From NCBI RefSeq assembly GCF_003987595.1, contig NZ_NGJZ01000001.1:992001-1056000 (forward strand): 64,000 nt of DNA, written 5' to 3'. Both the position numbers and the translations under genes were made by a program. The notes below the pieces were generated by a model that saw only the letters and a list, made by a program, of their open reading frames with translations, was not told where the DNA came from and did no database searches. Position 1 is the first letter of the stretch; every line of letters begins with the position of its first letter. This document shows, piece by piece, positions 45,898 to 54,581 of this stretch. This DNA comes from Vagococcus entomophilus (GTDB lineage Bacteria; Bacillota; Bacilli; Lactobacillales; Vagococcaceae).

Positions 45898-48510
45898 CTA
45901 CTCATTTCCTGGAACATCTTGCAAGCTCCACTCTAACGTTCCGTGGTAACTCCCAACTTTTTGCTTTTCGACTGGAACAATCAATTCAAGACCTTTCGTC
46001 CCTTGTTTCCAAGTGCTGTTTACTATGTAAGTTCCATCCTCAGCAAGTTTTTGTCTTTCAACCTCTATCCCTTGAGTTGTCACCTGACTTTTATTGCTTC
46101 CATCTACAAAATAAAGATTCTCCTCTAAGTTTGTAGCTCCATTTTGTAAAGGAGTAGCTTGTCTTAAGATCACTCTCCATGTTTTCTTTTCAGTTCCCCT
46201 TGTATCGCTGACTGCAAGGTTTCCTTGAAGAGTTGCCCAATAAGATTGAGCAGTTGTTCTCACTTTTTGCACACCAAAATCTAGGACACTCGGAACTTCA
46301 CTCAAAGCTAGCACACCATTGACAGTCACTGTTTTCGCTGCTTTAAACACCGTATCGCGGTAGCGATAATCTGTACTAGGCTCTATATTCCCTATGTCAT
46401 TGTTGGTTGTGGGTCTATCTGTTAGAGCAGTCAATGCTCCTGAATGGTCTTGCAAAAAAAGTTGCAGAACATCGCCTTTTTTTAATGTATTAGTCGGAAC
46501 AGCTAACCTCCACCGACCATCACTTCCAACGGTCGTTTCGACATTTGCGAGCAATTTTCCATTGAGGGTCACTGTTAACGTACTATTTGGCTCTGCCGTA
46601 CCTGTTAGCATGGTCGTAACAGAAGAAATCTGATTTTCATTGTCAACTACTGCTGGCTCTGGCGGTGTCACATCAAGAACTGTCGCACTCGCTTCTTTTT
46701 CTGAAACCCAACCACCACGATTTGCTGTTGCCAAAATATTTTTTTGAGCTTGATTAAACTTTGAATCTGTATAGGAAACATACCCGTCCTTATTGGTTAA
46801 AAGCCCGTCATGAATGGTTCCGTAAGTGTCGGTCATTTTAACGGTTACTTGCTTTTCACCAGCATATTGTGGGATATATTGGAAATTTCCATTTTCATCT
46901 ATTCCGTTATCATCTGGTACGTATCCTACAATCACTCGTGCTTTGATAGTCAAATCCGCATCTGTGATTGCAGGAAACTCAATTTGAGGTTTTTGATTTA
47001 AACCAGAAACGCGTCTGACAGTTTGCGTTTTAAACATGCTCGCAAGTGCGGTGTTATCCGAAGTGACACTTCCGCTTGAGTCTTGTGTCAAATTTTGGAC
47101 CATTGTTGCTGAAAAGTCTGCTCCACTAGTGACGCTAGATGTGTTTTTCCAAACACTTACATCTGAATTCAAGATTTGAAATTGCTTCAAATTGGAGGTT
47201 GCAACAGCAGCACCGTTTCCAGTGGTATTACTGTAGTTTCTCAAATCGTAGTTTGAAGGACTATCAATCGTGATGCTTCTCCTCCTTGCATCAGTTGCTG
47301 ATCTTCCATTAAACAATGGCTGATTGGTCGCTCCAATGACATATAGCTCGCTCTGAGGTCCCACATTAAAATAAGCTGGTTGGTTTGACTGCGCTCCTGA
47401 GTAAAAGTCGACTGGCGAGTAACCTGATGACAAAGAAGTTAAGTTAATTTTATTTGAGCCGTCTGCGATAAAATTACTAGCATAATAATCCGAACGAAAT
47501 GCATTTCCTGGCATTGTCCCATTAAAAGTTGCTCCTTCTTCAAGATGAAGAGTTTTATAATAAGCAAATACTACTGGAAAAGCTGTCCCGCTACCTAGCA
47601 TTTTAAAGTTGGCCACTGCATTTTTCCCAACGACAAAGTCGCCCGACCCAACACCTTGAAAACCAGCGTTGGGAAACCAAAAGAAAGAGCGATCATCGTG
47701 GCTGCTCTGTTTTAAAGAGGTAACTCGCGCATTTTCTTCAATTTTCACTCCTGTTATAACTGCCATCTCCGTTGCGGTATACCAGTAGATATTGCCTGAT
47801 AAATTGAGCTGGGCACCTGGTGCAGAAGCAATCCTTGTTTGCATATCTGTTGCGCTTGTAATATTACTCATATTAATCGTCCATCCGCTATTGACAATTG
47901 CAGCATCCACGCCTTCATCAACGATCCCTTGCACACGATTCGCTTTAGAAGAAAGGTTAGAGATATTTTTTAAGTTAAAGGTTACATTACTAGCAGAATA
48001 TCGAATTAAAAATCGGGCATTTCCCATACTTAAAGCATGTCCTTGTCCATCAATATCAATGCTAGTCGAGCGATTGTAAAGTGCTCCCGCTGCTGCACTT
48101 GATCCATCAATATCTTTCGTGAAGACAATTTTCTCAGTTGCGCTATTATTATAGGCCGCTACCAGCTCAGCCCAAGTACTAACTTCACTTACTTGCTCCC
48201 CTAAAGCTCTGCCAAGAATAGTGGTTGATTGAGTCTTGTCTTCTTGTGTTTGACTGGACTTCTCTCCTTCATTTGCTGAAGTACTTTGAGTGAAAGAAGC
48301 ACTATCTCTTGTGCTTGACTCGGTTGTTTTTCCTACTAAATCATTTGCTGCAGTAATTTTTTCCAGACTATTAGAAACAGTATTTTTGTCTGTTGCTGTT
48401 TCACTCGATTCAATTGATTCAGCTTTAACATTTGTATAATTCCCCACAAAAGTGGTAGCCAATAATATTACCACTCCAATTTTCCCCAAAAAACTTTTCC
48501 TCATTTTCAT
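45898..48510 (-). CDS. large WxL-type adhesin-like surface protein
   Basis: 870 residues: signal peptide, a Ser/Thr/Glu-rich region (to about 100), a long beta-solenoid-like part with many Asn/Ser/Gly strands (about 110-420), a beta-sandwich region (VTTMLTGTAEPNSTLTVTLN, about 630, bacterial Ig-like) and a C-terminal WxL-type domain (LALSEVPSVLDFGVQKV, then TWRVILRQATPL and LEWSLQDVPGNE). The first motif is W-R-V, not W-x-L. It is the first gene of the cluster and is presumably an adhesin; the substrate is unknown. Confidence 0.88.
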   Translation of the reverse strand: MKMRKSFLGKIGVVILLATTFVGNYTNVKAESIESSETATDKNTVSNSLEKITAANDLVGKTTESSTRDSASFTQSTSANEGEKSSQTQEDKTQSTTILGRALGEQVSEVSTWAELVAAYNNSATEKIVFTKDIDGSSAAAGALYNRSTSIDIDGQGHALSMGNARFLIRYSASNVTFNLKNISNLSSKANRVQGIVDEGVDAAIVNSGWTINMSNITSATDMQTRIASAPGAQLNLSGNIYWYTATEMAVITGVKIEENARVTSLKQSSHDDRSFFWFPNAGFQGVGSGDFVVGKNAVANFKMLGSGTAFPVVFAYYKTLHLEEGATFNGTMPGNAFRSDYYASNFIADGSNKINLTSLSSGYSPVDFYSGAQSNQPAYFNVGPQSELYVIGATNQPLFNGRSATDARRRSITIDSPSNYDLRNYSNTTGNGAAVATSNLKQFQILNSDVSVWKNTSSVTSGADFSATMVQNLTQDSSGSVTSDNTALASMFKTQTVRRVSGLNQKPQIEFPAITDADLTIKARVIVGYVPDDNGIDENGNFQYIPQYAGEKQVTVKMTDTYGTIHDGLLTNKDGYVSYTDSKFNQAQKNILATANRGGWVSEKEASATVLDVTPPEPAVVDNENQISSVTTMLTGTAEPNSTLTVTLNGKLLANVETTVGSDGRWRLAVPTNTLKKGDVLQLFLQDHSGALTALTDRPTTNNDIGNIEPSTDYRYRDTVFKAAKTVTVNGVLALSEVPSVLDFGVQKVRTTAQSYWATLQGNLAVSDTRGTEKKTWRVILRQATPLQNGATNLEENLYFVDGSNKSQVTTQGIEVERQKLAEDGTYIVNSTWKQGTKGLELIVPVEKQKVGSYHGTLEWSLQDVPGNE

Positions 48511-48557
48511 TTTTCACCCACTTCCTTTTTGGTCTTTGTTTTTACATTCAAAGTAAA

Positions 48558-48588
48558 GTTGAGTGTTTGACTCAACAAAAATAGTATA
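48558..48588 (-). promoter_or_regulatory. WxL cluster -10 and adjoining palindrome
   Basis: TATACT (48583-48588, minus strand) is followed within six bases by GTTGAGT-CAAAC-ACTCAAC (48558-48576), a perfect 7-bp inverted repeat. The -35 region is not clear, which suits an activator-dependent promoter. The palindrome near the start could be an operator or an mRNA 5' stem. It is about 48 bases upstream of the adhesin start. Confidence 0.5.
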
Positions 48589-48648
48589 TATTTTAAAGTT
48601 ACTCTTTTTTTTAAGATTTTTTTTTAATCCCCAAAAAAAAATTAAAAA

Positions 48649-48683
48649 TCGGCGTCAAGACGAATGAAACGTCTTAACACCGA
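48649..48683 (-). terminator. tsaD operon terminator
   Basis: TCGGCGTCAAGACG and CGTCTTAACACCGA form a 14-bp stem with G-U pairs around AATGAAA. On the minus strand TTTTTAATTTTTTTTT follows. It ends the tsaB-rimI-tsaD operon. Confidence 0.88.
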
Positions 48684-48706
48684 CTTATGTATTCACTTTT
48701 TATGTT

Positions 48707-49735
48707 TCAACTTTCTGTTATTCGTTCAAAGCTCAAACCTGGTTTTGCATTTAAATCCCATGTTGCTGTTACCTTTTTTTTCATTTCAATAAAAGCGGCA
48801 GCAGCAATCATTGCTGCATTGTCCCCGCACAAACTAATTGGCGGGATAATCAGTTGAAGTTTGCTAGTGTCTACCGTTTCTAACAAACTTTCCCTTAGCC
48901 CTTTATTTGCTGCAACACCACCTGCAACAATAAGCGATTGTACCTTATATTCCTCACAGGCGCGTAAGGTCTTATCTGTCAGAACTTCAACAACACTTGC
49001 TTGAAAACTTGTCGCTAAATTATTTTTATCTAAGGATTCATTTCGCTGTTCTGCGTTGTGAACAGTGTTGATGAATGCGCTTTTTAATCCGCTGAAACTA
49101 AAATCATAATTATTTTCATGCAACATTGCCCGGGGAAATTGGTAGGTATCTTGACCTAAATGAGCCATCTCATCAATCTCTTTACCACTTGGATAACTTA
49201 GCCCCATCACTCTGCCAACTTTGTCATAGGCTTCACCCGCAGCATCGTCTCGGGTTTCCCCTACGATTGCATAAGAACCTTCTTCTTTCATATAGACAAG
49301 CTCCGTATGTCCACCACTTACCAGTAGCGCCATTGCAGGATAACGGATATCAGGATCAACAAATTTAGCTGCACTGATATGACCGGCCATGTGATTGATG
49401 GGAATCAATGGCACCTGATTTGCCCATGCAAAAGCTTTAGCTGCACTAATTCCTATTAAAAGTGCTCCGACTAGACCCGGACCATAGGTAACCGCAACAG
49501 CTGTCAACTCTTTGGCAGAGACATTTGCTTCCTCAAGAGCTTCTTCTAAACAAGATAAAATCTGCTCCACATGATGTCGACTCGCTACCTCAGGAACAAC
49601 GCCACCGAAACGTTTATGACTTTTAACTTGAGAAGCAACGATATTGGATAAAATGATTGTTTCGTTCTCGACAACAGAAACACTTGTCTCATCACAGCTA
49701 CTTTCGATTGCTAAAATTACTTTCCTATCTATCAT
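48707..49735 (-). CDS. tsaD: TsaD, tRNA t6A37 threonylcarbamoyltransferase
   Basis: Start set at [20 protein letters not shown] (49735), overlapping the previous stop by four bases; a frame three codons longer exists. 342 residues, ASKHA fold with [13 protein letters not shown] (metal-binding HMxxH) near residue 112, [26 protein letters not shown] and ADNAA-like [14 protein letters not shown] at the end. With TsaB and TsaE it transfers the threonylcarbamoyl group onto tRNAs that read ANN codons. Confidence 0.96.
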   Translation of the reverse strand: MIDRKVILAIESSCDETSVSVVENETIILSNIVASQVKSHKRFGGVVPEVASRHHVEQILSCLEEALEEANVSAKELTAVAVTYGPGLVGALLIGISAAKAFAWANQVPLIPINHMAGHISAAKFVDPDIRYPAMALLVSGGHTELVYMKEEGSYAIVGETRDDAAGEAYDKVGRVMGLSYPSGKEIDEMAHLGQDTYQFPRAMLHENNYDFSFSGLKSAFINTVHNAEQRNESLDKNNLATSFQASVVEVLTDKTLRACEEYKVQSLIVAGGVAANKGLRESLLETVDTSKLQLIIPPISLCGDNAAMIAAAAFIEMKKKVTATWDLNAKPGLSFERITES

Positions 49736-50202
49736 TTGTAGCACTCCTCTTTACTAAATTCTCTTTTCATTAAAACCGCATCTTCTATCGGATGATGATA
49801 ATATTGTTTTCTTGTGTAGTACGGCTCAAACCCCATTGATTGATAAAGTGTTTGAGCTTTTTGATGCATTTGTCTAACTTCTAAAAAAATGCGAGAGATA
49901 GCTTTCTCCTCTGCATATTGGAACAGCTTCTCTAACAGTTTTTTTGCATACCCTTGACCTTGGTGTTCTTTGGAAACGACACAATGTGTCACCTCCATCT
50001 CATCTAAAATAGTTTGCACCGAAATAAACCCGATTAGCTGACTGTCAGCCAACAACACTATATACATACTATGCTTTTGTTGAATATCTTCTATAAACTG
50101 GTGAGCACTCCATGGACTCCCATACTGATAACTTTTCGCACAAGTCTCGTATAAAAGTTCTGCCAGTTGCTCTGCCTGAAATTCTTCTTTTGCTTTCCAC
50201 AT
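49732..50202 (-). CDS. rimI: RimI, ribosomal protein S18 alanine N-acetyltransferase
   Basis: Start set at [19 protein letters not shown] (50202); the longer frame overlaps the upstream gene. 156 residues of the GNAT fold: [20 protein letters not shown] (acetyl-CoA loop Q-x-x-G-x-A), then [20 protein letters not shown], the RimI signature L-E-V-R-x-x-N/H-x-x-A. It acetylates S18 and is often encoded between tsaB and tsaD. Four bases separate it from the other acetyltransferase upstream. Confidence 0.85.
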   Translation of the reverse strand: MWKAKEEFQAEQLAELLYETCAKSYQYGSPWSAHQFIEDIQQKHSMYIVLLADSQLIGFISVQTILDEMEVTHCVVSKEHQGQGYAKKLLEKLFQYAEEKAISRIFLEVRQMHQKAQTLYQSMGFEPYYTRKQYYHHPIEDAVLMKREFSKEECYK

Positions 50203-50206
50203 ATCC

Positions 50207-50749
50207 CTATCCTCTAAGCAAACAAACCATGAGTACAGCATCATCATGATCATAGTAATTTTGTTTGATATTCCGAGCCACAAAACCAAATTTTCGGTAC
50301 AGGCGCTGTGCATCCATATTACTCTTTGGTGTTTCTAATGATAACGACTGACACTGGCAGATAAAAGCAAAGTTACGGATTTCAGTGAGTAGTAATGAAC
50401 CAATACCTATGCCTTGATGATCCGTTTGAACCGCTAGGTTGGTGATATGACCATTCGTTTGGTTAAAACGACATCCTCCAAAAGCAACAACTTTTCCTTG
50501 GTACTCGACTACAAGATACAAACTTGGGTAGGGACCCTTTAGCTCAAATAAAAAAGCACTTCTTCCCCATGGAGTCTTTCCCTCATATAGTTCACGCTCA
50601 ATCTGTAAAAGTTCTTTAATATCCCGGTATCTCATTAGACGCAATGTGAAAGTTTGATGGTTCAAGACACATTCTCTTTGACAATAATTTAATTTTTTTT
50701 TTATGGAATGGTTGCTTTTAAGCAAAAACGGACTAGATTTTTTCCACAT
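50207..50749 (-). CDS. RimI-like GNAT acetyltransferase
   Basis: Start set at MWKKSSPFLLKSNHSIKKK (50749), which overlaps the tsaB end by 17 bases; a GAGCTATGTGG-type site is present. 180 residues, GNAT fold: HITNLAVQTDHQGIGIGSLL (Q-x-x-G-x-G) and SLETPKSNMDAQRLYRKFGF, a diverged RimI-like signature (L-E-T-P instead of L-E-V-R). It lies directly before the more typical rimI. Enterococci and lactobacilli often have two tandem copies; which acts on S18 is not decided by sequence. Confidence 0.8.
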   Translation of the reverse strand: MWKKSSPFLLKSNHSIKKKLNYCQRECVLNHQTFTLRLMRYRDIKELLQIERELYEGKTPWGRSAFLFELKGPYPSLYLVVEYQGKVVAFGGCRFNQTNGHITNLAVQTDHQGIGIGSLLLTEIRNFAFICQCQSLSLETPKSNMDAQRLYRKFGFVARNIKQNYYDHDDAVLMVCLLRG

Positions 50750-51458
50750 AGCTCTGCTCCTTATCAGCTGTATGATTTTCAAGCCACTTCTCCTCGGCTT
50801 CAACCATCTTATGATAGGTAGGAATAAATCCCTCGATATCTGTTACAGGTTTTTCCTGAAGCCCTAAATTAAGCAAAGCTACCCCGCTGACCGTATTAAC
50901 ACTCAACAGTTTGGACGAAAAATGCTCGGGCAAGTTTTCCCGTAAGCAAGCGTCAAATAAACCGATATCCTCTCCAACTATCAGCACCGGCCTATCTAAT
51001 TCCTTTAGGTAGTGACACCAGTCCTCTAGTGATGTATGAAAATCAGGATGAATAGTAACCAAAGTCCCTTCTTTCCACTGATAGATACCTGTATATACGT
51101 TTTGCCTTCTAGCGTTAAAGAGTGGCACAATATATCCCTCATAAAACGGACAATTGGCTGCTAAAACGGCCAAACTAGAAACTGCAACTAACTCCGCTTT
51201 GAGTGTCCAAGCAAGCGTCTTAGCAGTTGTAACTCCAATACGTAACCCCGTATAAGAACCTGGACCTTTTGCAACAATCACTCTTTGAATATCATTTGGT
51301 TCTAGTAAGACAGACTTCATCATAGCATCTATCGTTGGCATCAACGAAACGCTGTGATTTTGTTTAATATTAATGATTGTACTTCCTAAAATTCTTTCAG
51401 AATTGCCAATCGTTACTGTTAAAGCTTGATTTGATGTATTTATAGCTAGACTATTCAC
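50733..51458 (-). CDS. tsaB: TsaB, t6A synthesis partner protein
   Basis: 241 residues. ASKHA fold lacking TsaD's metal site: MNSLAINTSNQALTVTIGN at the start, KGPGSYTGLRIGVTTAKTLA near residue 65 (the family signature), and the C-terminal EGFIPTYHKMVEAEEKW. It pairs with TsaD to form the transferase complex. It is the first gene in the operon tsaB-rimI-like-rimI-tsaD; its end overlaps the next start. Confidence 0.95.
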   Translation of the reverse strand: MNSLAINTSNQALTVTIGNSERILGSTIINIKQNHSVSLMPTIDAMMKSVLLEPNDIQRVIVAKGPGSYTGLRIGVTTAKTLAWTLKAELVAVSSLAVLAANCPFYEGYIVPLFNARRQNVYTGIYQWKEGTLVTIHPDFHTSLEDWCHYLKELDRPVLIVGEDIGLFDACLRENLPEHFSSKLLSVNTVSGVALLNLGLQEKPVTDIEGFIPTYHKMVEAEEKWLENHTADKEQSYVEKI

Positions 51459-51540
51459 AAGTATTCACTTTCCTTTTCATTCATTCTGCTATATTGTAGC
51501 ATAAATTGCGGCTTCCTTGTAGATTTCTTCGCAACAGAAA

Positions 51541-51579
51541 AAAAGAAGTTTTGGCCTAAAGTGCTGGCTAAACTTCTTT
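51541..51579 (-). terminator. nagB terminator
   Basis: AAAGAAGTTT-AGCC and GGCC-AAAACTTCTTT pair on the minus strand and are followed by a T-run (51541 leftwards). It stands about 10 bases behind the nagB stop. Confidence 0.82.
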
Positions 51580-51589
51580 GTTATTAAGC

Positions 51590-52303
51590 CTACTTGGTTT
51601 CAAGTAGCATCGCTGCTTCATGATCGACTATGACAGATACTTCTGGATGATGTTGAAGCGCACTTGCCGGACAATTTTCATTTGCAGACTCTTCAATCAT
51701 TGCTTTGATTGCTTGTGCTTTAGCTTTTCCATAAGCTAATAAAATAATCTGTTTACTTTGCATAATAGAGTTTATTCCCATGGAAAAAGCGTGAGTCGGA
51801 ACATCTTCTTTTTTTTCAAAAAAACGCTGATTGGCTTCGATTGTTGAGGCCGTTAGTTCAACTTTTCTTGTAAGGGAATCAAAAGGTGTCCCCGGCTCAT
51901 TAAAGCCTATATGCCCGTTCTGACCAATTCCTAAAATCTGAATATCGATTGGATGAGTCGCAAGCACCTCATCATAACGCTTACACTCCCTATCTGCATC
52001 TTTTGCCAAACCATCCGGTAAATAGTTTTTCTTAAACGGTTTATATTTAAACAATTGTTCTTGCATGAAATAATGGTAGCTCTGCTTATTCTCAGCAGGC
52101 AACCCAACATATTCATCTAAATTAATGGAAACAACATCGGAAAAATCCAAGCTACTATGAATCATTTGATCATATAGACTGAGCGGCGTGCTTCCAGTTG
52201 CAAGTCCTAATACATTTAATTTATTTTTTTCCATTGCATCTTTTATTATTGAAAAGGCTGTTTGACCGCCTGCAATTTGATCTTGTACTCGAATAATTTT
52301 CAT
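51590..52303 (-). CDS. nagB: glucosamine-6-phosphate deaminase
   Basis: Start set at [20 protein letters not shown] (52303) with AAGGAGG upstream; a frame 11 codons longer exists. 237 residues, short Gram-positive Nag[18 protein letters not shown] (phosphate binding), [11 protein letters not shown] (catalytic Asp) and [18 protein letters not shown] with catalytic His. It turns GlcN-6-P to Fru-6-P and ammonia, opposing GlmS, which is the adjacent gene. A promoter with a NagR-like operator precedes it. Confidence 0.97.
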   Translation of the reverse strand: MKIIRVQDQIAGGQTAFSIIKDAMEKNKLNVLGLATGSTPLSLYDQMIHSSLDFSDVVSINLDEYVGLPAENKQSYHYFMQEQLFKYKPFKKNYLPDGLAKDADRECKRYDEVLATHPIDIQILGIGQNGHIGFNEPGTPFDSLTRKVELTASTIEANQRFFEKKEDVPTHAFSMGINSIMQSKQIILLAYGKAKAQAIKAMIEESANENCPASALQHHPEVSVIVDHEAAMLLETK

Positions 52304-52322
52304 AAGGAGTCCTCCTTGTTTT

Positions 52323-52364
52323 TTGGTATAGTCCAATTATATACCAAACTAACTCAGAATGCAA
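52323..52364 (-). promoter_or_regulatory. nagB promoter with NagR-like (dre) operator
   Basis: Minus strand TTGCAT (52359-52364), 17 bases, TATAAT (52336-52341). Overlapping the -10 is TTGGTATAGTCCAAT (52323-52337), in a longer dyad TTGGTATA...TATACCAA (52323-52347). The sequence is like GntR-family NagR/DasR operators, so repression relieved by amino-sugar phosphates is likely. The regulator gene is not in the window. Confidence 0.7.
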
Positions 52365-52374
52365 TCCTAAAAAA

Positions 52375-52413
52375 AACGCCTAGGAGTCGGTGAAAACCAT
52401 TCTCCTAGGCGTT
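52375..52413. terminator. bidirectional terminator behind glmS
   Basis: AACGCCTAGGAG (52375-52386) and CTCCTAGGCGTT (52402-52413) form a perfect 12-bp stem with 15-nt loop, flanked by A6 and T7, thus T-run on both strands. It ends glmS just ahead of the nagB promoter. Confidence 0.92.
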
Positions 52414-52424
52414 CTTTTTTTCTT

Positions 52425-54245
52425 TTACTCTACTGTCACACTCTTTGCCAAATTTCTTGGCTTATCAACATCATAGCCTCTTTGCAACGTTGCAAAATAA
52501 GCCAATAGTTGTGCTGGAATGACACTAATAAGTGGGGTCAAATCTTCATGCACTTTAGGCAAGATCAACTGGTCTTGGGGACGTTCAAATCCTTCCATCG
52601 CCATCACACAAGTGTGTGCGCCTCTTGATTCTACTTCTTTGATATTTCCCCTCGTATGTGCGTGCGTTGCAGTGTCTGTAATCATCGAAATAACTGGCGT
52701 TCCTTCTTCAATTAACGCAATTGTCCCATGTTTTAATTCTCCAGCAGCAAATCCTTCTGCTTGTATATATGAAATTTCTTTTAATTTCAAAGCTGCTTCC
52801 ATAGACACGTAATAATCTTGACCACGTCCGATATAAAAGGCATTTCTTGTCTCTTTTAAATAGTCTTCTGCCAATTTTTCAACTTGATCTTTTTCATCTA
52901 TCAAGCTTTCCATCGCCGTTGCAACTAGTCCAAGCTCGTGAACCAAATCAAATGTTTGCGCTTGTACTTTTGTAGCAGCTTGCGTTTCACCACAAACTTT
53001 TGCCAGAATGGCTAATACAGCAATTTGTGCGGTATAGGCCTTGGTAGACGCCACCGCAATTTCAGGTCCAGCATGAAGCAGCATGGTATAAGTGGCCTCT
53101 CTAGATAGCGTTGAGCCTTTCGCATTTGTAATCACCAGTGATGGCAATTTCATCTCATTTAATTTAACAAGTACTTGACGGCTATCTGCTGTTTCCCCGC
53201 TCTGACTAAGGAAAATAAAGAATGGCTTTTTAGCTAACAAAGGCATGTTATAGCCAAATTCACTTGATAAATGGACTTCCGTTGGAATATTCACGTATTT
53301 CTCAAGTAGTTTTTTCCCTATCCAACCAGCATGCCAGCTCGTCCCACAAGCCACAATGTATATGCGATCACACTCTGTCACTGCTTTTAAAATATCTTCC
53401 TCAACAGTTAAACGACTCTGTGCATCAGAATACTGTTGAATTAAATTTCTCATAACTGCAGGCTGCTCATCAATCTCTTTTAACATATAGTAAGGATACG
53501 TCCCCTTACCTAAATCATTTTCACTCATTTCTACTGTAAAGGAATCTCTTTCAATGCGTTGTTGCGCTTGATCTTCAATAATAATTTTATCTTTCGAAAC
53601 TAAAACAATTTCTCCATCCATCAGCTCAACAAATTGGTTGGTTTGACTAATCATTGCCATTGCATCACTACAGATAACGTTAAAATCATCTCCCACACCA
53701 ACTAATAATGGGCTTTTATTTTTCGCAACGTAAATGGTTTCACGTTCATTTGTATCAATTAAAGCCAGTGCATATGAGCCTTTTGTTTCTCTTACGATTT
53801 TACGAAATGCTTCTAAAGTATCTAAGCCATGCTTTGCGACAAAAACACTAATGATTTGAACCAAAACTTCTGTATCCGTTTCTCCCTTAAGTGGCACATC
53901 TTCCAGATACATAGCTTTAAGTTCTTCAAAGTTTTCAATCACTCCATTGTGAACTAGCATAAAACGACCGTCACGCGAAGTGTGTGGATGAGCATTTTCC
54001 TCCGTTGGTTTTCCGTGTGTCGCCCATCTTGTATGCCCAATCCCAATTGTCCCCGAAACTTCTTTGGTCAATTTTTTTTTCAAATTATCAATTCTACCGA
54101 CAGATTTCACCAAATAGTTTTCTCCTTCTGGTGATGTCACAAAGATTCCAGCAGAATCATAGCCTCTATATTCCAGCTTCTCTAAGCCTTGAATTAAAAT
54201 TTCTTTTGTCTGTTGTTTTCCTACTACTCCGACAATACCGCACAT
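52425..54245 (-). CDS. glmS: glucosamine-6-phosphate synthase
   Basis: 606 residues with the N-terminal glutaminase (MCGIVGVVGKQQTKEIL, catalytic Cys2; HTRWATHGKPTEENAHP) and two SIS domains (VACGTSWHAGWIGKKLLEKY, SQSGETADSRQVLVKL; GRGQDYYVSMEAALKLKEI). The C-terminus DKPRNLAKSVTVE is the usual end. It forms GlcN-6-P from Fru-6-P and Gln, the first step to UDP-GlcNAc. Controlled by a self-cleaving ribozyme upstream and probably also by NagR. Confidence 0.98.
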   Translation of the reverse strand: MCGIVGVVGKQQTKEILIQGLEKLEYRGYDSAGIFVTSPEGENYLVKSVGRIDNLKKKLTKEVSGTIGIGHTRWATHGKPTEENAHPHTSRDGRFMLVHNGVIENFEELKAMYLEDVPLKGETDTEVLVQIISVFVAKHGLDTLEAFRKIVRETKGSYALALIDTNERETIYVAKNKSPLLVGVGDDFNVICSDAMAMISQTNQFVELMDGEIVLVSKDKIIIEDQAQQRIERDSFTVEMSENDLGKGTYPYYMLKEIDEQPAVMRNLIQQYSDAQSRLTVEEDILKAVTECDRIYIVACGTSWHAGWIGKKLLEKYVNIPTEVHLSSEFGYNMPLLAKKPFFIFLSQSGETADSRQVLVKLNEMKLPSLVITNAKGSTLSREATYTMLLHAGPEIAVASTKAYTAQIAVLAILAKVCGETQAATKVQAQTFDLVHELGLVATAMESLIDEKDQVEKLAEDYLKETRNAFYIGRGQDYYVSMEAALKLKEISYIQAEGFAAGELKHGTIALIEEGTPVISMITDTATHAHTRGNIKEVESRGAHTCVMAMEGFERPQDQLILPKVHEDLTPLISVIPAQLLAYFATLQRGYDVDKPRNLAKSVTVE

Positions 54246-54295
54246 ATTTAATTTCCTACTTTCAATTTTACTTATTGCTTTGTATTGTTTCTATC

Positions 54296-54424
54296 TGCTT
54301 GATGAAGTTTTTGTTACAATTTTGCAATTGTTTTTTTTCTTCACCTGAAGAGTGCAGTCCCTTAGAGCCATCCGCCGAAACTTTCGATTAACTCTATCCT
54401 CGTCACCTACTAGAGGCCAGGCGC
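54296..54424 (-). ncRNA. glmS ribozyme (GlcN6P-responsive, self-cleaving)
   Basis: On the minus strand the leader has the signature core: AGCGCC at the 5' side (cleavage expected between 54425 and 54424), then TGACGAGGATAGAGTTA, ATCGAAAGTTTCGGCGGATG with CTCTAAGG, and two 3' hairpins, CTTCA-GG-TGAAG and ACAATT-GCAA-AATTGT, with AAAACTTC after. This matches the glmS class, cut when GlcN-6-P is high, lowering glmS mRNA. The 5' end follows the promoter by about 55 nt. Confidence 0.95.
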
Positions 54425-54432
54425 TATCCTTT

Positions 54433-54446
54433 TACCAAAATTGGTA
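54433..54446 (-). promoter_or_regulatory. NagR-like palindrome upstream of the glmS ribozyme
   Basis: TACCAAAATTGGTA is a perfect 14-bp palindrome, between promoter and ribozyme, inside TATATACCAATTTTGGTAAAA. It shares TATACCAA and TTGGTA with the dyad at nagB. It could be a second operator of the same repressor (roadblock), so that nagB and glmS respond to one signal. Moderate confidence. Confidence 0.5.
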
Positions 54447-54487
54447 TATACTCATCTCCTTATTTTATACTTATAGAAACATAGATA

Positions 54488-54516
54488 ATCATACATTTTT
54501 AAATAAAAAAAGTCAA
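54488..54516 (-). promoter_or_regulatory. glmS promoter
   Basis: Minus strand TTGACT (54511-54516), 17 bases, TATGAT (54488-54493). One mismatch in each box and ideal spacing. Start expected near 54481, ahead of the palindrome and ribozyme. Confidence 0.85.
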
Positions 54517-54535
54517 ATCAATTAAATTGGTCTAT

Positions 54536-54575
54536 AAAAATAGCACAACAAAACAAAATATGCTTTGTTGTGCTT
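54536..54575 (-). terminator. glmM terminator
   Basis: AGCACAACAAAGCA and TGTTTTGTTGTGCT pair (about 12 bp), then ATTTTTAT on the minus strand. It stands just behind the glmM stop. Confidence 0.82.
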
Positions 54576-54581
54576 CTTTCC

